From Alteromonas macleodii ATCC 27126 (GTDB lineage Bacteria > Pseudomonadota > Gammaproteobacteria > Enterobacterales > Alteromonadaceae), in the NCBI RefSeq assembly GCF_000172635.2, contig NC_018632.1, forward strand, positions 4,340,001 through 4,404,000: a stretch of 64,000 nucleotides of DNA, written 5' to 3'. Made by a program: the position numbers and the translations under genes. The notes under the pieces are model-generated. The model saw nothing but the letters and a program-made list of their open reading frames with translations. It did no database searches and was not told the DNA's origin. Shown one piece after another: positions 17,846-27,348 of this stretch (positions within the stretch are counted from its first letter, which is position 1; each line of letters starts with the position of its first letter).

Positions 17846-19234
17846 TTAGTCGTCTCCGAACTCGCGAATAATGCTGTTAATGGTGTCTTTAGCGTCACCC
17901 AGAACCATACGCGTGTTGTCTTTGAAAAACAGCGGGTTGTCTACACCGGCAAAACCGGCATTCGCAGAACGCTTAAGTACAAAGACCGTTTTCGCACGAT
18001 GTGCTTCGATAACTGGCATTCCGTAAATAGGGCTGCCTTTCATCTCTTTGGCTGCTGGGTTAACTACATCGTTTGCACCGATAACAATAACCACGTCATA
18101 GTTTTCCATACGAGGGTTAACGTCATCCATCTCGTATAGTTGGTCATAAGGCACGTCAGCTTCTGCCAATAACACGTTCATGTGGCCCGGCATACGCCCC
18201 GCTACAGCGTGAATGGCGTAATCAACCGTACAGCCATTTTCCTCTAGCAACGACTGAAGTTCACGTACCGCATGCTGCGCTTGCGCAACCGCCATACCAT
18301 AACCAGGCACCACCAGTACTGCTTGCGCTGCTTCTAATACATAAAATGCATCTTGCGCCGACAGTACTTTAATCTCGCCTTCTATTTTTTCGCCGGCCTC
18401 GACTGGCTTGGCAAAGCCAGACAACAACACATTCATCAATGAACGGTTCATGGCCTTACACATAATATTGGTAAGAATTAAGCCTGACGCGCCTACTAGT
18501 AAACCGGTAACAATTAATATTGTGTTACCTGTAGCAAGACCTGCCGCCGACGCTGCTACACCTGAGTAGCTATTTAAAAGCGCAATAACCACCGGCATAT
18601 CTGCACCACCAATTGAAATGGTAGCCCACAAGCCGAAGCTTAGTGACAACGCAATAGCACAGTAAATCCAAAGTGGATTGCTTGGGTCGGTAGTAAAGAA
18701 ATAACCAATCACCACCATGCCAATTAGATGCAAGATGCTTAGCTCGCGAAGCCCTGTGAAAATAACGGCTTTAGAGCTCATTTTTCCTGACAACTTACCC
18801 CAGGCTACCACCGAGCCAGAGAACGTAATGCCCCCAACTAAAATTGTGAAAAACAGGGTAATAAAAGTAAACGCACTTTCAGTTTTAAGAGTAATTAGGC
18901 TCATTCCGGCTAATGTTGCCCAACCCAGAAGCAATGACGCTGCGCCACCAAAGCCATTAAATAACGACACCATTTCTGGCATTGCCGTCATTTCAACGGT
19001 CTTGGCTTTCCACGCACCAAAGGCGCCACCAATAACAAAACCTAGCAGGATGTAATGATAGCTAATGATCTGCTGGTCAAGCAGGGTGACGACGACAGCA
19101 ACCAGCATACCAATGGCAGAAATAAAGTTACCTTTTTTCGCGGTATCTGGATGGCTAAGTAACTTAAGTCCTAGTATAAATAGTGCCGCAGCTACTACGT
19201 ACGCAAGGTTTATTACGGTTACGATATCACTCAC
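17846..19234 (-). CDS. pntB: NAD(P) transhydrogenase subunit beta
   Basis: A 462-residue membrane protein, full length. With the alpha parts it couples hydride transfer between NADH and NADP+ to proton entry, supplying NADPH. About nine membrane helices fill residues 1-270, followed by the NADP-binding domain III with VPGYGMAVAQAQHAV and the DVVIVIGANDVVNPAA motif near 380-395. It is the last gene of pntAa-pntAb-pntB, 11 bp after pntAb, and is followed by a strong terminator. Confidence 0.97.
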   Translation of the reverse strand: MSDIVTVINLAYVVAAALFILGLKLLSHPDTAKKGNFISAIGMLVAVVVTLLDQQIISYHYILLGFVIGGAFGAWKAKTVEMTAMPEMVSLFNGFGGAASLLLGWATLAGMSLITLKTESAFTFITLFFTILVGGITFSGSVVAWGKLSGKMSSKAVIFTGLRELSILHLIGMVVIGYFFTTDPSNPLWIYCAIALSLSFGLWATISIGGADMPVVIALLNSYSGVAASAAGLATGNTILIVTGLLVGASGLILTNIMCKAMNRSLMNVLLSGFAKPVEAGEKIEGEIKVLSAQDAFYVLEAAQAVLVVPGYGMAVAQAQHAVRELQSLLEENGCTVDYAIHAVAGRMPGHMNVLLAEADVPYDQLYEMDDVNPRMENYDVVIVIGANDVVNPAAKEMKGSPIYGMPVIEAHRAKTVFVLKRSANAGFAGVDNPLFFKDNTRMVLGDAKDTINSIIREFGDD

Positions 19235-19245
19235 TTGCGTACTCC

Positions 19246-19527
19246 TTATTTATCTTTTTTCTTGAACATGCCAAGCATGCGATCAGTAACGAGATAACCA
19301 CCCACCACGTTGATGCTGGCCAGGGCCACCGCTGCGGTACCAAGAATGGTCGTTAGCAAATTGTTGTCGCTACCCGAGGCTACCAATGCTCCCACTAACG
19401 TAATACCCGATATCGCGTTAGAGCCTGACATTAAGGGTGTATGTAAGGTCGCTGGGACTTTTCGAATTAACTCAAAACCCAAGAAAGCAGCCAGTAGCAC
19501 GATGAAAAGTAGGTAAATGATTTCCAT
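19246..19527 (-). CDS. pntAb: NAD(P) transhydrogenase subunit alpha part 2
   Basis: A 93-residue membrane protein with three hydrophobic segments, equivalent to the membrane part at the C-terminus of the single-chain E. coli PntA. It ends in a short basic tail (MLGMFKKKDK). The arrangement of a split alpha subunit is known from Rhodospirillum and is common in marine gammaproteobacteria. It lies 2 bp after pntAa and 11 bp before pntB. Confidence 0.95.
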   Translation of the reverse strand: MEIIYLLFIVLLAAFLGFELIRKVPATLHTPLMSGSNAISGITLVGALVASGSDNNLLTTILGTAAVALASINVVGGYLVTDRMLGMFKKKDK

Positions 19528-19529
19528 GA

Positions 19530-20687
19530 TTAGGCTCCTTTGTATGCGTTGTTAAGCATGTCGTTGGTGATGTTACCGTCGTGGGTAATAACACAGCCGG
19601 CCAGAATGTCGTCTTCTAAATTCAGCCCAAAGGTTTTGGTTTCATCGTCAAAGAACTCATCCACAAGGTTGTAGATGTTATTGGCGTACATGTCGGTGGC
19701 GGCTTTAGCCACATACTGGCTCCAATAACCATTACCAATTACCTTTACACCGTTAACTTCAACGGTTTCGCCAGCAACCGAACCTTCAACATTACCACCT
19801 GATGTTGCGGCCATATCTACAACCACACTGCCCGGTTTCATGAGTGCTAATGTATCTTTTGAGATAAGCACTGGTGGTTTGCGACCAAATAACTGTGCGG
19901 TCGTAATAACAATGTCAGAGTCGGCAATCGCGTCGCGTTGCGCTTCTTGCTGCTTCGCTTTTTGTTCATCGGTCAGTTCTTTTGCATAACCGTCCTTCGT
20001 TTGGCCTGTTTCCCCAATGTCGATCTTAAGGAATTTGCCACCTAGGGATTCTACTTGCTCAGCCACCACAGGGCGGGTGTCATAAGCAAGTACGTTTGCG
20101 CCTAAGCGTTTCGCGGTTGCTATGGCTTGAAGACCCGCTACGCCAGCTCCAATAATAAATACCTTTGCTGGTTTTAATGTTCCTGACGGTGTCATCATCA
20201 TAGGTAATATTGATGGCAACTGATTCGCCGCCTGCATCACCATTACGTAACCCGCAAGACTCGCTTGCGAGCTCAATGCGTCCATTTTTTGTGCACGAGA
20301 AGAACGAGGGATCATCTCTACAGAAATAGCGGTTAGCCCCTTTTCTGCAATAGACTCAACAAGCGATTGCTGAAAGAAAGGGTCGAGATGGCCTACCACA
20401 ATGGCCCCTTTTTTCATCAACGCTAGCTGTGCATCGGTGGGTTTGTTTACTGCCACCAGCATATCTGCTGTTGATAATGCATCATTCACATCATCGATGA
20501 CAGTTACGCCTACATCTTTGTATTCTTTATCTGAATACCCTGAGTGTACGCCCGCCCCCGCTTCTAGCAGTAAGGTCGCCCCTTTTTTCACCAGACGCTG
20601 TGCACTACTAGGTGTAGCCGCACATCGCTTCTCCACATTATTTAGCGGATCTGGCGCTTTTGACTCATTTAATATTATGATTTTCAC
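19530..20687 (-). CDS. pntAa: NAD(P) transhydrogenase subunit alpha part 1
   Basis: A 385-residue soluble NAD-binding domain I, related to alanine dehydrogenase. It shows RCAATPSS near the start, SRAQKMDALSSQASLAGY (about 129-146) and the Rossmann motif IIGAGVAGLQAIATAKRLGA (about 174-192). It binds NAD(H) and docks on the membrane subunits. It is the first gene of the operon; the promoter should lie in the long gap shared with the divergent TonB-receptor gene. Confidence 0.96.
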   Translation of the reverse strand: MKIIILNESKAPDPLNNVEKRCAATPSSAQRLVKKGATLLLEAGAGVHSGYSDKEYKDVGVTVIDDVNDALSTADMLVAVNKPTDAQLALMKKGAIVVGHLDPFFQQSLVESIAEKGLTAISVEMIPRSSRAQKMDALSSQASLAGYVMVMQAANQLPSILPMMMTPSGTLKPAKVFIIGAGVAGLQAIATAKRLGANVLAYDTRPVVAEQVESLGGKFLKIDIGETGQTKDGYAKELTDEQKAKQQEAQRDAIADSDIVITTAQLFGRKPPVLISKDTLALMKPGSVVVDMAATSGGNVEGSVAGETVEVNGVKVIGNGYWSQYVAKAATDMYANNIYNLVDEFFDDETKTFGLNLEDDILAGCVITHDGNITNDMLNNAYKGA

Positions 20688-21228
20688 ACGCTTCTCCTCA
20701 CATTCCGGCTATCCGAGAATGACACCCTTTAAACAGTACTAAGCCATTTTATTCACTTATGCCTAGCATTCTCTAGCGAAATCAAAAACAGAACAGGCAA
20801 TTTCTGTATTTATTTTGCTTCGAATAGCACCCCTTATTCCGCTTATTTTTCAAGCGAAACTGCGGCAAAGCTACGCTATATGGGCATACATCACTAGTAT
20901 CATTTACTTACGACTCATAACTAATATTTATATAGAAATGGCATACAGGCGATAAATGAAGTAGATGAAGAAGCATTTATTCTGTGAATACATCAATAAT
21001 TGTGCATTTTTTAAACACACGTAAAGGTGAAATACGCTAATCGATGTCGAAGAAATCACGCCTTTTAAATAAGACGATTCAATTAATTTAAAAAATTGTT
21101 AAATAAATTTGGGGGATTTTACAAAGCGTGTCGTCTTGATGAATTAACAGCGAAATGCTGTGAGAGAAAGCCAAGTGGGGTGCACACCATAAGGCTCATT
21201 AAAATTAACGATTAGGACACACACCATC
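20688..21228. promoter_or_regulatory. Divergent intergenic region, pntAa / TonB receptor
   Basis: 541 bp without a credible gene. It is A+T rich, especially 21061-21120, and must hold both divergent promoters. The part just before the receptor (21121-21228) is an untranslated leader with small imperfect hairpins such as CAGCG-AAA-TGCTG at 21148-21160; AGGA lies about 12 bases before the receptor ATG. No known operator was recognised. Confidence 0.5.
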
Positions 21229-24135
21229 ATGTATAGGAAAACCAAGCTTGCATGCTCAGTGGCAGCAGTTTTAGCGTCAGCTATTTCTGCGAATAGTGCA
21301 TTTGCCCAAGACGCGCAACCCAATAAAGACGTAGAAGTGATTGAGGTAAGTGGTATCCGCTCATCGGTTGCAAAATCGATGGATGTTAAACGCAGCTCTG
21401 CTGGCGTAGTCGACGCCATTAGCGCAGAAGACATCGGTGATTTTCCCGATACCAACTTAGCTGAATCACTACAGCGTATTACCGGCGTATCTATCGACCG
21501 TTCAGGCGGTGAAGGCCAGCTAATTACCGTACGTGGTTTTGGACCACAGTTTAACACCGTGTTGGTAAATGGCCGTCAAATGGCGTCTGAAAACGATTCG
21601 CGTGCGTTCAGTTTCGACACGATTGCTTCAGAGTTAGTAAGCAGCCTTGATGTGCATAAAACGTCAACGGCCACAATGCAGTCTGGTGGTGTAGGCTCTA
21701 CCATTAATATTAATACCGCGCGCCCGTTCGCATTAAACGGTTTTAAAATGGCGGGCTCGGTAAAAGGCGTGTACGACGAAAATAGCGAAGAAACTACGCC
21801 GCAATTTTCTGGCCTTATTAGCAACACGTTCAATGACGACACCTTCGGTGTATTACTTGCCGTTTCACACCAAGAGCGTGAGACTCGCTTAAACCAGGCT
21901 CAGATGGACGGTTGGCTAGAGAACGTTGGCGTGCCAAACCCTGTTACGCAGTCAGGCGACGCTTGGACAGGCAATGTATTTTCACCGCGAAACTACGATC
22001 ACAAAGTGACCTTTGAAGAGCGTACCCGAACAAACGCTAATCTTGTATTCCAATATGCACCTAACGACAAACTGGTTGTAACTGCTGACGCACTGTATTC
22101 AGATTTTGACGTAGAGTCTGAAGCAACGTCGTACGGCCACTGGTTTACCGCACCTAACATTCAGGGTGTAGGTGATGACGGCAGCCTGTTTGATGAAAAC
22201 GGCAATCGCCGCAGCCCAACGGTTGATGCAAACGGTACTATTGTCGATTTATACCAAGAGGTAGGTTTGGCGACAGATATGCACGCCAAAACGTTCGACC
22301 GTCTAACTGATACCTATGCCATAGGCCTTAACTTTGATTACCAGTACTCTGATAATCTGAATTTATCGTTTGATTTAAGTCATTCAGAAGCCGAACGCGA
22401 AGCCAATAATGGTGGCGGCGATCAGCTTTCACTTATTGGTTATGCCAACCGTGTACGATTCCAGGTAGATGACAATATTTTACCTGTTGCCAGCATGTTT
22501 GCTTCGCCTAATGACAATATTTATAGCGGACAACAAGAACTAGATGGCGCGATTGTTACTGGTCCTGACGGATTCCCTATATACAACCCTGCACTGACAC
22601 CTGATGGTGTGAGCAATCATCTTGATGAAGCTAACAGCCGAGCTCACGTAATGCTGCGTCGAGGCTGGGCGGTAGAAGATGAAGTGAGCCAGCTGCGCTT
22701 TGACGGCGAATACGTAACAGATGGCAGCGGCCTAACAGAAATTCGCTTTGGCGCACAGTACAGCACCGAAACCAAATCACTTACCCGTTGGGACAATGAA
22801 GGTGTAGGTATTCACTGTACTTACTGTGGTTACCCAGACTTGCCTGAGATCCCAGCAGGCAGCCAATACGTTTTTGACGCAGGCAGCGATTTTCTTTCTG
22901 ACGTAAGTGGTAGCGGTCGCATGCCCACCTCTTGGCTTGCCCATGATGGCGAAGCCAACTTTGCGTTTTTAGAATCTTACTATCAGAGCGTAAATGGTGA
23001 TTCGATTAGTTTTGATGCGGTGCGCCGTAACAACAGCTTTGAAGTTGAAGAAGATATTATCTCTACCTATATGGAATTCGACTTTGAAGGCGAAGTTGCA
23101 GACATGTTCTTAAGCGCAACCGCTGGTGTGCGTTATGAAATGACGGATGTGACGGTTAACGGAACGCAAGCGCCAATAACGGGCTTAACGATTCTGGATC
23201 AAACCGAAATGCTGGCTGGTTTTGGTGATGCGCAAAGTATTGCTACTGAGTCTGATTACGACGTGCTATTGCCAAACTTCAGCGTACGTTTGGAAATTAC
23301 CGACGACTTAATTGCGCGCTTTGCGGCGAGTTCAACTATTACTCGCCCTACGCTTAACAGCATGTCGCCGGTAACGGTAATTACAACCACCCGCCAAGGT
23401 GGTGACTTAACATCTACCAGTGGTAACCCTGCGTTAGAGCCATTCAAATCGGATAACTTGGACTTGTCACTAGAGTATTACTATGACGAAGCAAGCTATG
23501 CATCGATTGGTTACTTCAGAAAGCTGGTATCGAACTTTATTGTTAATAGTCAAGAAGACAAAACCTTTGAGCTTGCTGACGGCAGCCTGCTAACCGACCC
23601 TTCTACAGGCACTAACGCTAGCGCGCCAGATGCGGGTGACGACGTAGCTGTGTTTACCAATACTCTGCCAAATAACGGTGAAGACGCGACGGTAGACGGC
23701 TTCGAGCTTGCGCTTCAGCACACTTTCGATAATGGCTTTGGGGTGCTTGCCAACGGAACTATCGTTGACAGTGACGCCGAACTCGATCCATTCGATATTA
23801 ATCAGGTATTTGCACTAACCGGGTTAAGTGATTCTTACAACTTGGTGGCATTTTATGAAACTGACGATTATCAAATTCGTCTTGCCTATAACTGGCGTGA
23901 TGAGTTTGTTCAGTCGTTAACACAAGGGCAGGGTGACGGCCCAACCATTGTTGAGTCTTATCAACAGCTTGACATTAGCGGTAGCTACAGCGTGACAGAC
24001 AATGTAGAAATCTTCTTTGAAGGTATTAACCTTACAGAAGAGTTTGTACATAAACGCGGTCGCTTCTCTAATCACTTGCTGTTGGTTGAAGACAGCGGCA
24101 GACGTTGGGCCTTCGGTGTGCGCGGAAACTTTTAG
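21229..24135 (+). CDS. TonB-dependent receptor next to a halogenase gene
   Basis: A 968-residue outer-membrane receptor. A signal peptide (cut near NSAFA-QDAQP, about residue 26) is followed by a plug (about 35-170) with the TonB-box-like VEVIEVSGI and the plug hallmark VRGFGPQFNTVLVNGR, then a large beta-barrel ending in GVRGNF with terminal Phe. It is of the long Caulobacter/Alteromonas type (TIGR01782-like). A CxxC pair, C530 and C533 (HCTYCGY), lies in a barrel loop. It imports an unknown ligand. The next three genes (halogenase, SapC, DUF6445) form a known accompaniment of such receptors. It is clearly paralogous to the receptor at 33443. Confidence 0.93.
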   Translation: MYRKTKLACSVAAVLASAISANSAFAQDAQPNKDVEVIEVSGIRSSVAKSMDVKRSSAGVVDAISAEDIGDFPDTNLAESLQRITGVSIDRSGGEGQLITVRGFGPQFNTVLVNGRQMASENDSRAFSFDTIASELVSSLDVHKTSTATMQSGGVGSTININTARPFALNGFKMAGSVKGVYDENSEETTPQFSGLISNTFNDDTFGVLLAVSHQERETRLNQAQMDGWLENVGVPNPVTQSGDAWTGNVFSPRNYDHKVTFEERTRTNANLVFQYAPNDKLVVTADALYSDFDVESEATSYGHWFTAPNIQGVGDDGSLFDENGNRRSPTVDANGTIVDLYQEVGLATDMHAKTFDRLTDTYAIGLNFDYQYSDNLNLSFDLSHSEAEREANNGGGDQLSLIGYANRVRFQVDDNILPVASMFASPNDNIYSGQQELDGAIVTGPDGFPIYNPALTPDGVSNHLDEANSRAHVMLRRGWAVEDEVSQLRFDGEYVTDGSGLTEIRFGAQYSTETKSLTRWDNEGVGIHCTYCGYPDLPEIPAGSQYVFDAGSDFLSDVSGSGRMPTSWLAHDGEANFAFLESYYQSVNGDSISFDAVRRNNSFEVEEDIISTYMEFDFEGEVADMFLSATAGVRYEMTDVTVNGTQAPITGLTILDQTEMLAGFGDAQSIATESDYDVLLPNFSVRLEITDDLIARFAASSTITRPTLNSMSPVTVITTTRQGGDLTSTSGNPALEPFKSDNLDLSLEYYYDEASYASIGYFRKLVSNFIVNSQEDKTFELADGSLLTDPSTGTNASAPDAGDDVAVFTNTLPNNGEDATVDGFELALQHTFDNGFGVLANGTIVDSDAELDPFDINQVFALTGLSDSYNLVAFYETDDYQIRLAYNWRDEFVQSLTQGQGDGPTIVESYQQLDISGSYSVTDNVEIFFEGINLTEEFVHKRGRFSNHLLLVEDSGRRWAFGVRGNF

Positions 24136-24175
24136 TTTCGCGTAATTGGGGCCGGCATTTGTTGGTCCCACATTC

Positions 24176-24204
24176 GTGGCTACCATTTGGTAGCCACAGT
24201 TTTT
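24176..24204 (+). terminator. Hairpin with T-tract between receptor and halogenase
   Basis: GTGGCTACCA (24176-24185) and TGGTAGCCAC (24188-24197) form a perfect 10-bp stem with a two-base gap, followed by AGTTTTTATT. It is a standard intrinsic terminator 40 bp past the receptor stop and 16 bp before the halogenase ATG, so it should reduce expression of the downstream genes relative to the receptor. Confidence 0.82.
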
Positions 24205-24219
24205 ATTCAGGAAATCAGT

Positions 24220-25788
24220 ATGACAACAGCAACTCCCATAACGCACATTGTAGTAGTTGGTGGCGGTAGCGCAGGGTGGCTAACGGCTGGTCGTATTGCA
24301 GCGCAACATCAATGCGCTACCCGCAAAAACATTAAAGTAACCTTAATAGAAAGCCCCAATGTGCCTATTATTGGCGTGGGAGAAGGCACTTGGCCAACCA
24401 TGCGCTCAACACTAATTGCATTGGGTATTAGCGAAACCACTTTCATCAAAGAATGCGACGCCACATTCAAGCAAGGAGCAAAGTTTGCTAAGTGGACCAC
24501 TGGTGAAGAGCACGATTTTTACTACCACCCTCTCATGCTGCCCCAAGGGTTTTCGCAAACAAATTTAGGTCCTTACTGGCAGACTGTAGCACCAGAATTA
24601 AACGAGTCTTTTTCCCATGCAGTATGTGTTCAGGAAGCGATATGCGAAGCAGGTTGTGCACCTAAAAGCATACGCCACGCAGAGTTTGCAGGCACCGCTA
24701 ACTATGCTTATCACCTAGATGCAGGAAAATTTACCGCCTTTTTAACCAAATACTGCACTGAAAAACTAGGTGTACACCATGTGCTGGCCGACGTTAACCG
24801 CGTCGAAAGCAGCAATAACGGCGATATCAAAGCCCTTCATACCGAGCAAGGGGTAACAGTAGAAGGCGACCTCTTTGTTGACTGTACCGGCTTCAAATCT
24901 ATGCTGCTCGGCGAACACTACAAGGTGCCGTTTATTCCCTGTGACGATGTACTTTTTATCGACCGAGCATTAGCAGTACACGTGCCTTATGACACCCCGC
25001 AAAGTCCTATTGCATCCCACACTATCTCCACCGCACAAGACGCCGGTTGGATTTGGGATATCGGTTTGCAGTCACGCCGAGGTGTAGGCCACGTCTATTC
25101 CAGTAGGCATCAGAGTAAAGATGACGCCTATGCTCGCTTAGACACATACGTTCGCCAAACCAGCACGTTAAACGGCATAGATGGGATAAAAGTAAAAGAC
25201 ATTACTATTCAAAGCGGACACAGGCAGCGCTTTTGGCAAAATAACTGCGTGGCTGTTGGGCTAGCGGCGGGCTTTCTAGAGCCGTTAGAAGCCTCAGCGC
25301 TTGTACTGGTGGAGCTGTCTGCCTCAATGATCGCCGAACAGTTGCCAGCAAATCGAGCCGTAATGGATATTGTGGCGAAGCGCTTTAATGACACCTTTTC
25401 TTACCGTTGGCAGCGAATTATCGACTTCTTAAAGCTGCATTACATGTTGAGTAAGCGAGAAGACAGCGCATTTTGGCGGGACAATCGCGATAGTCATACT
25501 ATTCCGGATTCATTAAAAGAATTACTCGCACTGTGGCAATACCACCCACCTAGTGACAAAGACTTTACCAGCAACAACGAGGTATTCCCCGCGGCAAGCT
25601 ATCAGTATGTCCTGTACGGTATGGGGTTTACCTCAGATTTAGGCGCACATCAGCAATGGGTGAACGCCGACTTTGCTAAGCAACAGTTGATGCAGAACAG
25701 AAAAGCTCGCGGCATGGCGGTGGAGAAACTGCCTAAACATCGCGAACTTATTAATAAAATTCACCAATTCGGCCTGCAGGCCGTTTAA
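24220..25788 (+). CDS. Flavin-dependent tryptophan-halogenase-family protein
   Basis: A 522-residue cytoplasmic flavoprotein of the tryptophan 7-halogenase family. The FAD-binding GGGSAGW motif is at the start, GVGEGTWPT follows, the catalytic lysine lies in ATFKQGAKFAKW and the catalytic glutamate in FLEPLEAS. The family WxWxIP signature reads WIWDIG, with Gly for Pro. Family members halogenate activated aromatic rings with FADH2 and a reductase; homologues beside TonB receptors in marine bacteria have no known substrate. ATG 24220 is chosen because CAGGAAAT precedes it and the FAD strand begins at once; the upstream TTG falls inside the terminator hairpin. Confidence 0.9.
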   Translation: MTTATPITHIVVVGGGSAGWLTAGRIAAQHQCATRKNIKVTLIESPNVPIIGVGEGTWPTMRSTLIALGISETTFIKECDATFKQGAKFAKWTTGEEHDFYYHPLMLPQGFSQTNLGPYWQTVAPELNESFSHAVCVQEAICEAGCAPKSIRHAEFAGTANYAYHLDAGKFTAFLTKYCTEKLGVHHVLADVNRVESSNNGDIKALHTEQGVTVEGDLFVDCTGFKSMLLGEHYKVPFIPCDDVLFIDRALAVHVPYDTPQSPIASHTISTAQDAGWIWDIGLQSRRGVGHVYSSRHQSKDDAYARLDTYVRQTSTLNGIDGIKVKDITIQSGHRQRFWQNNCVAVGLAAGFLEPLEASALVLVELSASMIAEQLPANRAVMDIVAKRFNDTFSYRWQRIIDFLKLHYMLSKREDSAFWRDNRDSHTIPDSLKELLALWQYHPPSDKDFTSNNEVFPAASYQYVLYGMGFTSDLGAHQQWVNADFAKQQLMQNRKARGMAVEKLPKHRELINKIHQFGLQAV

Positions 25789-25814
25789 CGTAAATCAATA
25801 AGCAGGGCCTACGT

Positions 25815-26558
25815 ATGACTCACATGGTTGCCATTAATAATAAACAACATGCAGATTTGAAAGTAACCGACGATGCACTGTCACTCAGTGCCAATCAGCA
25901 CCTTGTTCCTGTGGTGGTCTCTGAGCTAAACAAGCTAGTGGTGCATTATCCCGTGGTGATCACCAAGTTTGACGACTCAGGACAATTTGGCTTATCTGCC
26001 TTATTAGGTTTTGAAGAAAAAGAAAACCTATTTTGGCAACAAGGTGAATGGGATGCGGTTTATATTCCCGCACAGTTTGAACGCCTGCCTTTTTATGTAG
26101 GAACGGAAGCGCAAAGCGCTGACAGCAGCAACCGGGTGCTGTGCATTGATATGGATAACGCTTCAGTAAGCGAAGAAAAAGGCACACCGCTTTTTGATAA
26201 CACGGGAGAGCCCAGTAACTACCTGTTAGAAAAGCAGCAGATCCTTGCTCAGCTTCTTGACGGTGAAACGCAAAATCAACGTTTTATTGCCGCGCTGCAA
26301 CAGCACAACCTTATCACACCATTCACCCTAGATATTACCTTTGAAAACGAAAGCAAAACGTCTATAACAGGGTTATATACCATTGATGAAGATAAGCTAG
26401 CGGCGCTTAGTGCTGACGCGATTGCTGATTTGCATGCACAACACATGCTGCAAAGCATTTACACGCTCATAGCGTCAAACGCACAAATCTATGCCCTTAT
26501 CGACAAAAAGAACAAGGCGAATAAAAACGCAGACGCATGGTTTCAAACTACGAATTGA
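25815..26558 (+). CDS. SapC-family protein
   Basis: A 247-residue soluble protein without signal peptide, recognised as SapC-like from the N-terminal pattern (HLVPVVVSELNKLVVHYPVVI, then GLSALLGFEEKENLF, then YIPAQFERLPFYVG). SapC was named from the Campylobacter S-layer locus, but its biochemical role is unknown. Homologues recur beside TonB receptors and halogenases. It starts 26 bp after the halogenase stop, and its 3' end overlaps the next gene by 22 bp, so the three genes are one operon. No strong Shine-Dalgarno precedes the ATG. Confidence 0.82.
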   Translation: MTHMVAINNKQHADLKVTDDALSLSANQHLVPVVVSELNKLVVHYPVVITKFDDSGQFGLSALLGFEEKENLFWQQGEWDAVYIPAQFERLPFYVGTEAQSADSSNRVLCIDMDNASVSEEKGTPLFDNTGEPSNYLLEKQQILAQLLDGETQNQRFIAALQQHNLITPFTLDITFENESKTSITGLYTIDEDKLAALSADAIADLHAQHMLQSIYTLIASNAQIYALIDKKNKANKNADAWFQTTN

Positions 26559-27244
26559 TTAAGGTTGGTGAGCAAGCCACACCGATTGTTGTTATCGATG
26601 GTTTCATACCAGACCCGCTGAGTTTGGTAGAAACAATTGCTCAACACCACCCATTTACAAAACAAGATGGCGACTTTTATCCGGGGGTGAGAAGTCACCC
26701 GCCCCAGGAGTATGTCAAACACCTACATACCTCGCTTCCGTTGTTGTTTAGCCAACTTGCTTCGCATAATGGGCTACAAGATTTTGGCGTGGAAAAGCCG
26801 CTTCAAATACCCCTAGTGCAACTTTCCATAGCCAATCAAGCGCCGAAAAGTTTATCGCCCATTCAATGTATTCCGCACATCGATACGCAAAAGGATAATG
26901 AATGGGCATTGGTGCACTATCTGTTTAGCGCGCCTTTGGGCGGTACTGCATTCTATCGACATATTGAAACGGGGTTAGAGCGGGTTAATGCAGCGCAATA
27001 CGAAGGCTATTTTAAAACCTTAAAACGTCAAGCCACCAGCGTAGGGTTACCACCTAAAGCGTACATAAACGGTGATACCGCCATGTTCACCCAAATCGCC
27101 CGTATTGAGCCTATGTTTAATCGCGCCGTGTTGTATCCAGCCAACTTGCTGCACAGCGGCTGTTTACCTAACGATATTTCGGATTCTGTTGATGTGAAAG
27201 AAGGCAGGCTAACCGCAAACGCCAGTATCACGTTTAAAGGGTAA
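26537..27244 (+). CDS. DUF6445-like protein, putative 2-oxoglutarate/Fe(II)-oxygenase fold
   Basis: A 235-residue soluble protein, recalled as DUF6445. It has a possible iron-binding facial triad: HID in CIPHIDTQKDNE (about residues 114-116) and a distal histidine in LLHSGCL (about 210), followed by an arginine in GRLTANAS, which is the order in prolyl-hydroxylase-like oxygenases. The ATG lies inside the sapC 3' end. With the halogenase it makes two oxidative enzymes in one receptor operon, suggesting chemical change of the imported ligand. Function inferred only. Confidence 0.72.
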   Translation: MVSNYELIKVGEQATPIVVIDGFIPDPLSLVETIAQHHPFTKQDGDFYPGVRSHPPQEYVKHLHTSLPLLFSQLASHNGLQDFGVEKPLQIPLVQLSIANQAPKSLSPIQCIPHIDTQKDNEWALVHYLFSAPLGGTAFYRHIETGLERVNAAQYEGYFKTLKRQATSVGLPPKAYINGDTAMFTQIARIEPMFNRAVLYPANLLHSGCLPNDISDSVDVKEGRLTANASITFKG

Positions 27245-27348
27245 AACGCTCAGCCCTAATAATGAGGACTATGAAAACTTCAGATAGCGATTTGCGATAG
27301 CTGCCTTTGGTAGTGCTCGTTACGTTACTGCAATTTTAAGATTGACGA

